Origin: Pseudovibrio ascidiaceicola
Lineage (GTDB): Bacteria; Pseudomonadota; Alphaproteobacteria; Rhizobiales; Stappiaceae
Reading direction: 5' to 3'
Assembly (NCBI RefSeq): GCF_900114245.1
Contig: NZ_FOSK01000003.1
Coordinates: forward strand, 248,001-312,000
DNA: 64,000 nt
How positions within the stretch are numbered: position 1 is the stretch's first letter; every line of letters starts with the position of its first letter. The notes beneath the pieces were generated by a model. The model searched no databases, was not told where the DNA came from, and saw only the letters and a program-made list of their open reading frames with translations. A program made the translations under genes and the position numbers. Positions 18,315-26,029 of the stretch are shown piece after piece.

Positions 18315-19439
18315 ATGTCTATGCCCCCTCTTTCGGCGATCGGTATTGAGAATTACCGGTCCGTACATAAGCTTTTCATGCGTGTTGGTGCCGTCAATGT
18401 ATTTGTCGGCAACAATGGCGTAGGCAAAACAAATCTCTACAAGTCGCTCGAGCTTCTGCAACAGGCTGCGCTGGGCCGTATCACCCGCGCCGTTTCAGAG
18501 GAAGGTGGCGTAGACAGCGTCATGTGGGCAGGTGACCTGAAGACCCACGAGAAAAAACGCATCATCCTGCGCGCTGATCTGGGAGATCTCTCCTATCGCA
18601 TCCAGCTGGGTCTGCCCAACCCTATCTCCGATCCCGCTCTTCCCTATGAGACCATGGTGAGAGAAGAAGAACTCACGCTGATGACGGGCGCCAAGTCTGT
18701 CGTGCTGATGAACCGCAAAGGCCCAAGTGCCTTTCTGCGCGCCAGCAACGGCAGCAGAGTAACCTACGACAACGAGCTTCTGCCTTCCGAGACAGCGCTC
18801 GCCAGTATTCGCGATGGTAGTCAGTTTCCTGAGTTGGATCTGGTCCGCCGCGCAATTGCAGACTGGCGTTTTTATCACACCTTCCGCAGTGACCGAGACA
18901 GCCTGCTGCGCCGTCCAAGCCCCAATGTCACCACCCCCACGCTCTCATCAGACGGAAATGATCTGGCAGCGGTCTTCGCCACCCTCAAGGAAATCCGCAA
19001 GGATACCTTTTATCTGCAAGAGGCCGTGGATGATGCCTTCCCCGGCAGCCAACTGATCATTGAGGCCAATGGGCAGGATTGCCGCTTCGCTCTGCAAACA
19101 CCAGAGATCCGGCGCGCCTTCCCCTCTCAGGAACTATCTGACGGCACACTGCAGTATCTGGCCTTGCTTGGGGCCATGTTGTCCTACCGCCTGCCTTCCT
19201 TCATCGCCCTCAACGAACCCGAGGCAAGCCTGCACCCTGATCTGCTGGAACCTCTGGCAAAAGTCATCGCCAAAGCCTCAGAAAGAAGCCAGATTTGGCT
19301 CGTCACACATTCTGAGCAACTTGCTGATCATATTGCCAATCACGCAGGGGCGTATCCAAGACGCATTTATAAAGAAAACGGCCAGACCGGAATTGATGGC
19401 CTGAAAATCACCGGCGAGTTCGTCGGAGAGGAGTACTAA
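18315..19439 (+). CDS. OLD/SMC-type AAA ATPase, uncharacterised
   Basis: A 374-residue ABC-class ATPase resembling the stand-alone predicted ATPases of COG4637. Order of motifs: N-terminal IGIENYRSVHKL strand, Walker A GNNGVGKTN, a variable middle lobe, signature-like LSDGTLQYLALLGAM, Walker B FIALNEPEASLHPD, and switch His in WLVTHSEQ. There is no TOPRIM nuclease domain, unlike full OLD nucleases. The frame stays open to 18222; I prefer ATG 18315 (MSMPPLSAIGIENYRS) since the family begins just before IENYRS. The stop is two bases before the following permease TTG start, so the two are coupled. Confidence 0.8.
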   Translation: MSMPPLSAIGIENYRSVHKLFMRVGAVNVFVGNNGVGKTNLYKSLELLQQAALGRITRAVSEEGGVDSVMWAGDLKTHEKKRIILRADLGDLSYRIQLGLPNPISDPALPYETMVREEELTLMTGAKSVVLMNRKGPSAFLRASNGSRVTYDNELLPSETALASIRDGSQFPELDLVRRAIADWRFYHTFRSDRDSLLRRPSPNVTTPTLSSDGNDLAAVFATLKEIRKDTFYLQEAVDDAFPGSQLIIEANGQDCRFALQTPEIRRAFPSQELSDGTLQYLALLGAMLSYRLPSFIALNEPEASLHPDLLEPLAKVIAKASERSQIWLVTHSEQLADHIANHAGAYPRRIYKENGQTGIDGLKITGEFVGEEY

Positions 19440-19441
19440 GT

Positions 19442-20425
19442 TTGACCCCCAAGGGCTTGATTGTCTGCCTTGCCACCATGGTAAGCTGGGCGTTTCTTAT
19501 TGTTATCAGCAAAGGCTTGCTGCTTACCTACAATCTAGATCCGTGGATCTTCACCATCATTCAGTTGATGTTTGGCGGCCTGTTCCTCATCGCTGTCAGC
19601 CGAAAGCTGGGCGCAACCATGGACGCACTCAAAAGCCCATACACCTGGGCTTATGGTGTTGCCCGTGTCCTCTCCGCAGCCTGTTTCACAGCCTCTCTGC
19701 TTTACATCAGCGCCGCAAACGCAGGTTTCTTCGGCCTTGTGTCCGTCCCGTTTTCTGCACTCGCATTTGCTCTCCTGTTTTTCCGGCTGCCCACCGCTCT
19801 GGAACTTCCCGGTCATCTGGTCATTATTCTCGGCGTTATCCTGCTAATCTCATCTCTGGAAGGCACCTACACCAACCCAGCCGTTTATCTGATGATCTTC
19901 TCAGAGTTCGCAGTGGTTGCCTCCGTTATTATTGCTGAGTTTCATCCACAAAATCAGGGGGATGACCTCAAAAAACGCGCCTCGCTCAGCGGCGTGATGC
20001 TGGTTGCCAGCGCGTTGATCATGCTCATCGCCCTCGCCGCCCTCTCCCTCATCACCGATGGCACTGCAGCAACGCAACAAGCAGCAGATTGGACCAGCAA
20101 TCTACCACTCATCGACCTGACACAGGTCTGGAGCCCAACCATGTGGGTGGCAGCAATCGCTGTCGGGATCTCATTGCGTGGTGTGTCCATGTTCCTGTCC
20201 ATGCAGGCCATCAATCTGGTCGGCAGTCAGAATTATGTCGCAACAATCGCCGCTCTGCCGTTCACCTCATTGCTGTTTGAGCTCTTCGCTGACAAAGCTG
20301 GCTACCTGCCTCAAACACTGCCAGTTCCAATCGCCATTCTGGCAGGCGTCATCATGACAGCCGGATCACTGGGCATTCTCTGGGCACGCCAGCGCAAGTT
20401 CAAAACGGCAGCTGCATTCTCATAG
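19442..20425 (+). CDS. EamA/DMT-family transporter
   Basis: A 327-residue drug/metabolite transporter with about ten membrane helices in two EamA repeats (first about residues 4-140, second about 148-320). Substrates of this family include amino acids, nucleotides and drugs; nothing here narrows it. The start is TTG, with GAGGAG eight bases upstream inside the end of the ATPase gene; the next Met lies inside the first helix and would truncate it. Translational coupling to a soluble ATPase gene is unusual for DMT carriers, which do not need ATP. Confidence 0.88.
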   Translation: MTPKGLIVCLATMVSWAFLIVISKGLLLTYNLDPWIFTIIQLMFGGLFLIAVSRKLGATMDALKSPYTWAYGVARVLSAACFTASLLYISAANAGFFGLVSVPFSALAFALLFFRLPTALELPGHLVIILGVILLISSLEGTYTNPAVYLMIFSEFAVVASVIIAEFHPQNQGDDLKKRASLSGVMLVASALIMLIALAALSLITDGTAATQQAADWTSNLPLIDLTQVWSPTMWVAAIAVGISLRGVSMFLSMQAINLVGSQNYVATIAALPFTSLLFELFADKAGYLPQTLPVPIAILAGVIMTAGSLGILWARQRKFKTAAAFS

Positions 20426-20458
20426 TTTTAGAAAACCCGCATATTTCTGAAAGCAATT

Positions 20459-20501
20459 GCTTACTCGCCTTCGCTAGAGTTTCTGCGAACAGCGAGTAAG
20501 C
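20459..20501 (+). promoter_or_regulatory. Long hairpin covering the leader of the PAS gene
   Basis: Outer arms GCTTACTCGC (20459-20468) and GCGAGTAAGC (20492-20501) are perfect; inner arms TTCGC and GCGAA (20470-20474, 20485-20489) extend the stem with a ten-base loop. The structure ends four bases before the start at 20506 and would mask the ribosome site. It could also act as the 3' hairpin of the transporter gene. Confidence 0.6.
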
Positions 20502-20505
20502 AGGC

Positions 20506-20979
20506 ATGACTGACAATAAAAACGAACTGCCGGAAGTCACTGAACAACGCATTCTGGAGGCATGGAGGTTATCCGGCTGGGCGGACCGCCTGCTGGAAGA
20601 GGCTGGTATCGGTGTCACCATCATCGATAAAGATGGCAAGCTGCTCTACTACAACAAATGGGCCTCAGAAAATCTGGATCGCAAGCCCCGGCATATTGGG
20701 CACAACGTGAAGGACAACCATCGCCGGACCATAACCAACCCGCGATTTGATGCAATGTTGCAGCTGTTCAAAGATGGCCGCAAAGACCCGGTGCGCTACG
20801 TGGCCAATCCTTATGGAACCACAACCATTCTCGTCACCGTTTCTCCCATCCATATAGAGGGAGAGCTCGTTGGCTTTTCTCAGTTTGTCTTGCTAAAGGA
20901 AGAAGTGCAGGAACTGTGCTGCCTGTTTGACCAACATGGCCGTGATCCTTTTGAAAAGGAAATGTTGCCCGGCAGCTGA
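20506..20979 (+). CDS. PAS-domain protein (PAS_10/DUF438-like)
   Basis: A 157-residue single-domain sensor. After a short helical lead (residues 1-27) the PAS core runs GIGVTIIDKDGKLLYYNKWASENLDRKPRHIGHNVKDNHRRTITNPRFDAMLQLFKDGRKD...GTTTILVTVSPIHIEGELVGFSQFVLL. The HNVKDNH-type segment with its conserved His is typical of PAS_10 domains, which are found with or without bound haem or flavin. No output domain is attached, so it must signal to a partner. An extended hairpin lies immediately before the start. It converges on ohrR with three bases between stops; a role in peroxide sensing is only a thought. Confidence 0.78.
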   Translation: MTDNKNELPEVTEQRILEAWRLSGWADRLLEEAGIGVTIIDKDGKLLYYNKWASENLDRKPRHIGHNVKDNHRRTITNPRFDAMLQLFKDGRKDPVRYVANPYGTTTILVTVSPIHIEGELVGFSQFVLLKEEVQELCCLFDQHGRDPFEKEMLPGS

Positions 20980-20982
20980 CCC

Positions 20983-21453
20983 CTAACCGGAAACCTTTTC
21001 CTTGGCATCCGTCAGCATCTCCTGAATATCGTTGAGCTGCTCAACCAGCTGACCGATGGTCTCCACCGGCACATTCAGATTGGAAAAGGCGCAGTGCTGC
21101 ACGTCAATCACGCCGTCGCTCAGATCTCGCCCTTCTTTCGTCAGGCTGACAATGACCTGCCGCTCATCTTCTTTGGAGCGTTCGCGAGCAATAAAGCCCA
21201 TCTCTTCAAGGCGCTTAAGCAGCGGAGTCAGAGTGTTCGACTCAAGGAACAGACGCTCCCCCAGCTCAGACACGCGCTGATGGTCTTTTTCTAAAAGAGC
21301 AAGCAAAGTGATGTACTGCGGATAAGTAATACCAAGCTGCTTCATCACCGGTTTATAGAACCGATTGAAGGCATGGTTGGCCTTATAGATGGCAAAGCAC
21401 AAATGCTGATCTAAACCAAAGCCTTGAAATTCTTCAGATTTCTTCTCGGCCAT
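20983..21453 (-). CDS. ohrR: Organic hydroperoxide sensor OhrR (MarR family)
   Basis: Repressor inactivated by oxidation of a reactive cysteine by organic peroxides. The sensor Cys is in [15 protein letters not shown] (about residue 20), the OhrR hallmark; the winged-helix region follows as [46 protein letters not shown]. The frame stays open to a TTG at 21519, but starting at ATG 21453 ([14 protein letters not shown]) places the Cys at the family position and has a GGA eight bases upstream; ATG 21501 is an alternative. Divergent from ohr with two palindromic operators between. Confidence 0.93.
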   Translation of the reverse strand: MAEKKSEEFQGFGLDQHLCFAIYKANHAFNRFYKPVMKQLGITYPQYITLLALLEKDHQRVSELGERLFLESNTLTPLLKRLEEMGFIARERSKEDERQVIVSLTKEGRDLSDGVIDVQHCAFSNLNVPVETIGQLVEQLNDIQEMLTDAKEKVSG

Positions 21454-21523
21454 TACCGTATTCCAGTCCTGAATAACATCTTCTTTCCTCGTTCTACCCA
21501 TCAGGATAAAAGCCGTCAAACTA

Positions 21524-21537
21524 AATCGTACACGATT
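21524..21537. promoter_or_regulatory. OhrR operator 1
   Basis: Inverted repeat AATCGT-AC-ACGATT upstream of ohrR. It shares the half-site ATCGT with the palindrome near ohr at 21598. Confidence 0.75.
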
Positions 21538-21551
21538 AATTCACGTTTTGA

Positions 21552-21580
21552 TTGACAGCACCCCATATTTCTCCTTAACT
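21552..21580 (+). promoter_or_regulatory. Probable ohr promoter
   Basis: A perfect -35 TTGACA at 21552-21557, with a weak -10 TTAACT at 21575-21580 after 17 bases. The predicted start of transcription is about ten bases before operator 2. Confidence 0.45.
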
Positions 21581-21597
21581 ATATCGCATAGGATTTA

Positions 21598-21609
21598 ATC
21601 GTGCACGAT
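21598..21609. promoter_or_regulatory. OhrR operator 2
   Basis: Perfect palindrome ATCGTGCACGAT, 25 bases before the ohr start, sharing its half-site with operator 1. Confidence 0.78.
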
Positions 21610-21634
21610 ACATAACAACAACGAGGAATACCAA

Positions 21635-22066
21635 ATGCCAGTTAACGTTCTTTACGAAACAAGCGCAGTTGCTACCGGTGGCCGTGACGGCACTGCAAAA
21701 ACAAAGGACGGTGCTCTGGAACTGACACTTGCAACCCCAAAAGAACTGGGCGGCGCAGGTGGTGAAGGCAACAATCCAGAGCAACTCTTCGCTGCTGGAT
21801 ACGCCGCATGTTTCATCGGAGCTATGAAGTTCGTAGCGTCTCAGCAATCAGACATCGCTCTGCCTGCTGACGTAAACGTAGAATCAACCGTTGGAATTGG
21901 CCCACGTTCAGAAGGTGGTTTCGGTCTGGAAATTGCTCTGGCTGTTACCGTACCAGGCATGGACAAAGCCAAGGCAGAAGAGCTCGTCGCTGCGGCGCAT
22001 GAGGTCTGCCCATATTCCAACGCAACCCGCAACAACATCGATGTAAAGCTTTCTGTCGCAACCTAA
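21635..22066 (+). CDS. ohr: Organic hydroperoxide resistance protein Ohr
   Basis: Thiol peroxidase of the OsmC/Ohr family that reduces organic and fatty acid hydroperoxides using lipoyl-dependent reduction. The two catalytic cysteines are in [12 protein letters not shown] (about residue 60) and [15 protein letters not shown] (about residue 128), each in the standard context. At 143 residues it is full length and cytoplasmic. GAGGAA lies eight bases before the ATG. Divergent partner ohrR and the two operators make this a complete peroxide-inducible module. Confidence 0.97.
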   Translation: MPVNVLYETSAVATGGRDGTAKTKDGALELTLATPKELGGAGGEGNNPEQLFAAGYAACFIGAMKFVASQQSDIALPADVNVESTVGIGPRSEGGFGLEIALAVTVPGMDKAKAEELVAAAHEVCPYSNATRNNIDVKLSVAT

Positions 22067-22151
22067 AGCATGTCTTCGAAAATTGAACACCGGTGATACG
22101 CAAAAGCTAAAGCAGATCAGGTGTTTCAGTTAAAACGCGAACTGCTTTAGC
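22064..22151. repeat. RIME-like intergenic mosaic element, copy B
   Basis: Starts at the ohr stop codon (TAAAGCATGTCTTCG) and ends with arms CTAAAGCAG (22107-22115) and CTGCTTTAG (22142-22150). The first hairpin is decayed. It matches copy A at 13705 in the GATACGCAAAA and GCGAACTGCTTTAG parts. Confidence 0.72.
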
Positions 22152-22180
22152 GGCACAAGACCCATCGAACCATTAAAGAG

Positions 22181-22204
22181 AAAGGGGCCCATGAGGCCCC
22201 TTTC
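22181..22204 (-). terminator. Intrinsic terminator between ohr and the Tim44-like gene
   Basis: Perfect hairpin AAAGGGGCC-CATGA-GGCCCCTTT; the A-run and T-run make it usable in both directions, ending ohr and the minus-strand gene at 22227. Confidence 0.75.
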
Positions 22205-22226
22205 CAATTTCTATTATCTGCTCTGA

Positions 22227-23279
22227 TTAATCAGCTTGTTGAATAGCTGAGAGCTTCCAGTTCTCACCGGCATCGCGAACAAACGACCAGATCTCGGTCC
22301 GCTCTTCCGGCACATCCGGATTGCCTTCAACCACTTTGTTGTTGGCCCGCTCACGCATCACATCAATGGACTCATAACGCATTGCGACAGACGCGTAGTC
22401 CTTGTCGCCTTCACGCCACGCTTCACTCAGGTCGCCCTGAAGCAGCTTGATACCGCGCACTTCATTCACAAGACCGTTGGATGCAGCCTTGCCCAGTTCC
22501 TCAGCAAAGTAACCCATGATCTCAGGCGTCGCGATTTCGCGGATCTTACCGTAATCCTCGGAGCCGTAAGCAGTCCAAACGGTTGTCAGCAGCGTCTCAA
22601 ACGCATCAAAGTCATCTGCAGTCAGCCCGATTTCATCATCCGCTTCGGTAGAAAAGACAGGTTTTTCCTCAAACTGAGACGCCTGACTGCCACCAAAACC
22701 GGTGTTCGGAATGCCAGAAGATCCTGAACGACGCGGCGCATCCTGCGCACCCGCATCATTAAAGCTGAACGACTGGTTCTGCTGTGGCTCCTGCTGGTAT
22801 CCATGGGCAGCGCCAGCGGCCTGTGGCTGTTGGCGGCCCCGCAAGAAGCGCATCAACAACATGATACCACCGCCGATCAGCAACACCTGCATGATCATGC
22901 CGAATAACCCGGCCATACCGCCGAACCCTGAACCGAACAACATACCCAGCAATCCACCTAGCGCCAGACCGCCCAACATGGAGCCGAGGAAACCACCGCC
23001 AAACAAACCACGGCGCTGGCCTGCAGCTGCCTTGGAAGCTGCAGCCGCATTTTGCTGCTGCGCACCTGCGTTGGTACCGTTGTTTGGTGTCATGGTCCGC
23101 TGAACCGGAGCTGTTGTCGGCGCAGTCTTGGTCGCTTTCGGCGCTGAGTAGCTGCGAGAGCCACGGCTACCGAAACTGAACCCGCGCTTTGCCTCAGCAA
23201 AGTCAGCTGTCACAAAGATCAGACCGATCGAGAACACCAATAAGGTGAGAAACTTTGGAAACTTATTCAATGCAAGCAT
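22227..23279 (-). CDS. Tim44-like domain membrane protein
   Basis: A 350-residue protein with a hydrophobic N-terminal signal/anchor (FPKFLTLLVFSIGLIFVTADFAEA), a low-complexity Gly/Ala/Gln segment with Gly-rich helices (GFLGSMLGGLALGGLLGMLFGSGFGG and GMIMQVLLIGGGIMLLMRFLRG), and a C-terminal Tim44-like domain from about residue 200 (DDFDAFETLLTTVWTAYGSEDYGKIREIATPEIMGYFAEEL ... WSFVRD). Bacterial members are membrane proteins of unknown role; mitochondrial Tim44 tethers Hsp70 to the import channel. Longer frames reach 23435 through a RIME-like repeat; ATG 23279 has AGGGG five bases upstream. Confidence 0.85.
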   Translation of the reverse strand: MLALNKFPKFLTLLVFSIGLIFVTADFAEAKRGFSFGSRGSRSYSAPKATKTAPTTAPVQRTMTPNNGTNAGAQQQNAAAASKAAAGQRRGLFGGGFLGSMLGGLALGGLLGMLFGSGFGGMAGLFGMIMQVLLIGGGIMLLMRFLRGRQQPQAAGAAHGYQQEPQQNQSFSFNDAGAQDAPRRSGSSGIPNTGFGGSQASQFEEKPVFSTEADDEIGLTADDFDAFETLLTTVWTAYGSEDYGKIREIATPEIMGYFAEELGKAASNGLVNEVRGIKLLQGDLSEAWREGDKDYASVAMRYESIDVMRERANNKVVEGNPDVPEERTEIWSFVRDAGENWKLSAIQQAD

Positions 23280-23354
23280 GTAACCCCTAAACCTGCCCGT
23301 AAACTCATGTTGCCCTCCATATGGGGGCATTCTGTTAAAATTTGAAGACCAAAC

Positions 23355-23455
23355 TGCATTCGCGAAAAGTAGAAGCCAGTTTTCGCGCAAGAATACGCGC
23401 CAGATAAGAATCCTGAAGCGGCTTAAGCCACTCAAAATAAAGGTAAATGGCTTCA
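23355..23455. repeat. RIME-like intergenic mosaic element, copy C
   Basis: Perfect first hairpin CGCGAAAA (23361-23368) with TTTTCGCG (23380-23387), then AATACGCGCCAGATAAGAATC and a second hairpin AAGCCA (23425-23430) with TGGCTT (23448-23453). It runs into the stop codon of the DUF1284 gene. Confidence 0.68.
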
Positions 23456-23890
23456 GTGATGCTCTGGATGGCGAAGTAAGACTTTTTGAAAGCCAGATGA
23501 GGAGATTTCATCACAAAACTGCACCCACTCGCAGTTTTGGCAGGCCTTCTTAAAAACATCCTCAGCATATGCTTTCCGCATTTTAGCAACCAAATGCGAG
23601 TTCATGACAATCTCATCACCAACACACAGCTCAGTCCCAAGCAGACGAGAGATCAGCTTCACTGCCGCACTATCTCGTTCCACCACGCTGCAGTTAAAGC
23701 AATGCGGCTGCTCTTCTTCATTGATCAGAACCGCACAAATTTCATCCGGCCCCTCAACCAGTAGAGCAGCCTCTCCTGCATTCAGACGCTTCACTACAGC
23801 CTCGTAGTTCTTGGAAAACGCAGGAGAATAGCCGTGCCCGATAAATGTAAGCACGCATAGCAAGTGATGGCCACGCAGCTTGACACTCAT
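23453..23890 (-). CDS. DUF1284-family cysteine-rich protein
   Basis: A 145-residue protein beginning MSVKLRGHHLLCVLTFIGHGY, the DUF1284 signature. Cysteines cluster as PHCFNCSVVE, RLLGTELCVGD and ACQNCEWVQFC, which suggests metal or iron-sulfur binding; no function is known. The frame opens at a GTG at 23896, but ATG 23890 has GAGGTGA eight bases in front. It overlaps the CCA transferase stop, so it is the last gene of that operon; its own stop lies in a RIME-like element. Confidence 0.82.
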   Translation of the reverse strand: MSVKLRGHHLLCVLTFIGHGYSPAFSKNYEAVVKRLNAGEAALLVEGPDEICAVLINEEEQPHCFNCSVVERDSAAVKLISRLLGTELCVGDEIVMNSHLVAKMRKAYAEDVFKKACQNCEWVQFCDEISSSGFQKVLLRHPEHH

Positions 23891-23892
23891 GA

Positions 23893-25113
23893 TCACTTCA
23901 CCTCATCAGCCAGCAGCACTTTCACCTTCTCAAGCAAACTCTCAGCAGATTGCTGATAATCCGCATCAGCCCAGACTTGCTGTGCCAGCCGCATCGCTTT
24001 GCCCATATCAGGTCCAGCAGGAATACCACCAGCAATCATCATCTTGCCTGTCAGTGGAAAACTAGGGATTTCCCAGTTCTGCGCAAAAGCCAACAGCTCT
24101 TTCAGCTCCGCTTCACTCAACACATCATCGTTCATCCATGCTGTCAAAACGCCATCAACAACAGCATCCGTTCCATGAGCAACCAATAGCGCTTTCAACT
24201 GCTGTTTGCTCTGCCCGCGTGAATGCAGCACCTCCGCAATATCAGCAGCAATCTCAATCTGTTTCTTTTGCGCATTAGAAAGGCGCAGGAGCTCAGCAAC
24301 TTGCGGTCCTGCAACACCACCAAGCCGCAACACCGGCTGACGAGCTGCTTCTGGCAGTTCTTCAAGTTCCAGAAGGCGCGCTAAACGAGAGCTCGCAGCC
24401 TCATCACCCAAAATAAGCTGCAGGATACCGCCCTGCTCCATCAGCAACAAAGAATCGAGAGCACGCGGTGCAGACAGCGTTCTCAGAACTTCCTTGGTAA
24501 TTCGCTCCTTGGAAAGGTGAGAAAGGCCATCTTTCAGCTCAATACAGGCAGCATACCCATCCGCGTTGATCTCACCTTGCCCGTAAGTCGCAAAGAACCG
24601 GAAGAACCGCAGGATGCGCAGATAGTCCTCACGAATACGCGCATGCGCATCGCCAATAAAACGCAAATGTCGGTTGAGACAATCCTCAAGCCCGCCCAAT
24701 GGATCAAACAGTTCACCATGACGGTCTACATAAAGCGCGTTCATTGTGAAATCGCGGCGCTGCGCATCTTTTGTCCAGTCCCGTCCAAATTTCACCGTCG
24801 CATGACGCCCGTGCGTCTCAACATCTTCACGCAGGCAGGTCACTTCAATCGGTTGGCGATCAATAACCAGCGTCACCGTTCCATGGTCAACACCAGTAGG
24901 AATGGCTCTGACGCCAGCAGCGTCCGCTCTGGCAAGCACCACATCCGGCAAGGCAGTGCAGGCAATGTCAACATCATCAACCACTTCGCCAAGCAAGGAG
25001 TTGCGCACGGTTCCACCAACCGCACGCGCAACATCATCGTCCTGTTCCAGAACGTCAAAAGCTCGCTGAACAGCCGCACTCGTCAGCCAGCTGCTCTGTT
25101 GTAATCTGGTCAT
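23893..25113 (-). CDS. CCA tRNA nucleotidyltransferase / poly(A) polymerase family protein
   Basis: A 406-residue class II nucleotidyltransferase. The catalytic Gly-Gly and metal-binding DxD are in AVGGTVRNSLLGEVVDDVDIACTA; RRDFTMNALYVDRHGELFDPLGGLEDCLNRHLRFIGDAHARIREDYLRILRFFRF is the conserved neck region. In alphaproteobacteria a single enzyme of this type usually adds CCA to tRNA 3' ends, but sequence alone does not separate it from poly(A) polymerase. The ATG at 25113 overlaps the end of the upstream DUF6111 gene by four bases. Confidence 0.93.
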   Translation of the reverse strand: MTRLQQSSWLTSAAVQRAFDVLEQDDDVARAVGGTVRNSLLGEVVDDVDIACTALPDVVLARADAAGVRAIPTGVDHGTVTLVIDRQPIEVTCLREDVETHGRHATVKFGRDWTKDAQRRDFTMNALYVDRHGELFDPLGGLEDCLNRHLRFIGDAHARIREDYLRILRFFRFFATYGQGEINADGYAACIELKDGLSHLSKERITKEVLRTLSAPRALDSLLLMEQGGILQLILGDEAASSRLARLLELEELPEAARQPVLRLGGVAGPQVAELLRLSNAQKKQIEIAADIAEVLHSRGQSKQQLKALLVAHGTDAVVDGVLTAWMNDDVLSEAELKELLAFAQNWEIPSFPLTGKMMIAGGIPAGPDMGKAMRLAQQVWADADYQQSAESLLEKVKVLLADEVK

Positions 25114-25382
25114 TTCTGAGGTGTCTCGTATCCACCTGGAACAAACTCACCATCAACCACCTGCGCTGGTCGGTATTGCGACCCAAGCGGCGCACGGCTT
25201 GTTTCTGCAAGCAGCATCAGACTGGCGATGACAAGAGCTATTCCGCTGATGCTCAACCACAACATCGGGCCATCGCGAAACCGCTTGTCTTTCTTTGCCT
25301 TGCGTACCACCATCACCCACACCGCGTAGGCGATAAATGGAACAAAGAACAACAACCCATGTGTCAGGAGCATTCGTATCAT
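25110..25382 (-). CDS. DUF6111-family small membrane protein
   Basis: A 90-residue protein with two membrane helices (LLTHGLLFFVPFIAYAVWVMVV and MLWLSISGIALVIASLMLLAE) separated by a basic loop KAKKDKRFRDG, and a short tail ending PGGYETPQK. I believe this is the DUF6111 family, a companion of CCA transferase genes in rhizobial-type genomes; function unknown. Its ATG shares one base with the NUDIX stop (TGATG), and it overlaps the next gene by four bases. Confidence 0.75.
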   Translation of the reverse strand: MIRMLLTHGLLFFVPFIAYAVWVMVVRKAKKDKRFRDGPMLWLSISGIALVIASLMLLAETSRAPLGSQYRPAQVVDGEFVPGGYETPQK

Positions 25383-26002
25383 CAGGCATAAACCCTATTG
25401 TAAAGCACGCGCAGGATGCCAGCGGTGACACCCCATATGTAACGCTGCTCAAACGGCATGGCATAATAGTAGCGTGTTTTGCCTCTGAATTCTCCGCTTT
25501 TTTTCTGGTGGTTCTCAGGGTTCATCAAAAAAGACAAAGGCACTTCAAATACTTCATCCACCTCTGCCGGGTTGGGAGAAAGGATCAACGGCGGTTTGAC
25601 AGTGGCAATAACCGGAACAACCCGATAACCGGAACCAGTATAGTAATCTCCGAGATCTCCCAGGATCTCCACCAGATCAGATTCCAAGCCAACTTCTTCA
25701 TGCGCCTCTCGCAAGGCAGCACCCACAGGCCCGTCATCATCCTCGTCAATTTTGCCGCCAGGAAAAGCAATCTGCCCTGCATGAGAACGCAGGTGTGCGG
25801 TGCGCTGCGTCAAAAGAATGGACGCCTCTGTTCCCCGGTCAACAATACCGATCAGAACAGCAGCATCCCGCACTTGCTCCAGATCCTCACCATAATCAGG
25901 CAGATCCGGATTAAGGATGTGATCTCCTGCAGGTTCATAGGCTTGGTCGGTCAGCCGATCCATCACCCGAGACCTGAAATTCTCTGCTGTAAACTCAGAC
26001 AA
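25382..26002 (-). CDS. NUDIX hydrolase, CoA pyrophosphatase type
   Basis: A 206-residue hydrolase of the NudL-like branch: ILLTQRTAHLRSHAGQIAFPGGKIDEDDDG is the CoA-pyrophosphatase specific motif, and GKIDEDDDGPVGAALREAHEEVGL the NUDIX box with the REUxEExGU core intact. It would cleave coenzyme A (often oxidised or degraded forms) to 3',5'-ADP and phosphopantetheine. The start is a TTG with a distant AGGA; no better start is visible. Located 27 bases downstream of the DUF1285 gene and immediately upstream of DUF6111. Confidence 0.9.
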   Translation of the reverse strand: MSEFTAENFRSRVMDRLTDQAYEPAGDHILNPDLPDYGEDLEQVRDAAVLIGIVDRGTEASILLTQRTAHLRSHAGQIAFPGGKIDEDDDGPVGAALREAHEEVGLESDLVEILGDLGDYYTGSGYRVVPVIATVKPPLILSPNPAEVDEVFEVPLSFLMNPENHQKKSGEFRGKTRYYYAMPFEQRYIWGVTAGILRVLYNRVYA

Positions 26003-26029
26003 GATAATACGCCGTCCTAATGTCTCTTC

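Noticed and set aside
22227-23435. Longer N-terminus for the Tim44-like protein
   Set aside because: The added 52 residues are translated from a RIME-like repeat; ATG 23279 has the ribosome site and begins the signal/anchor.
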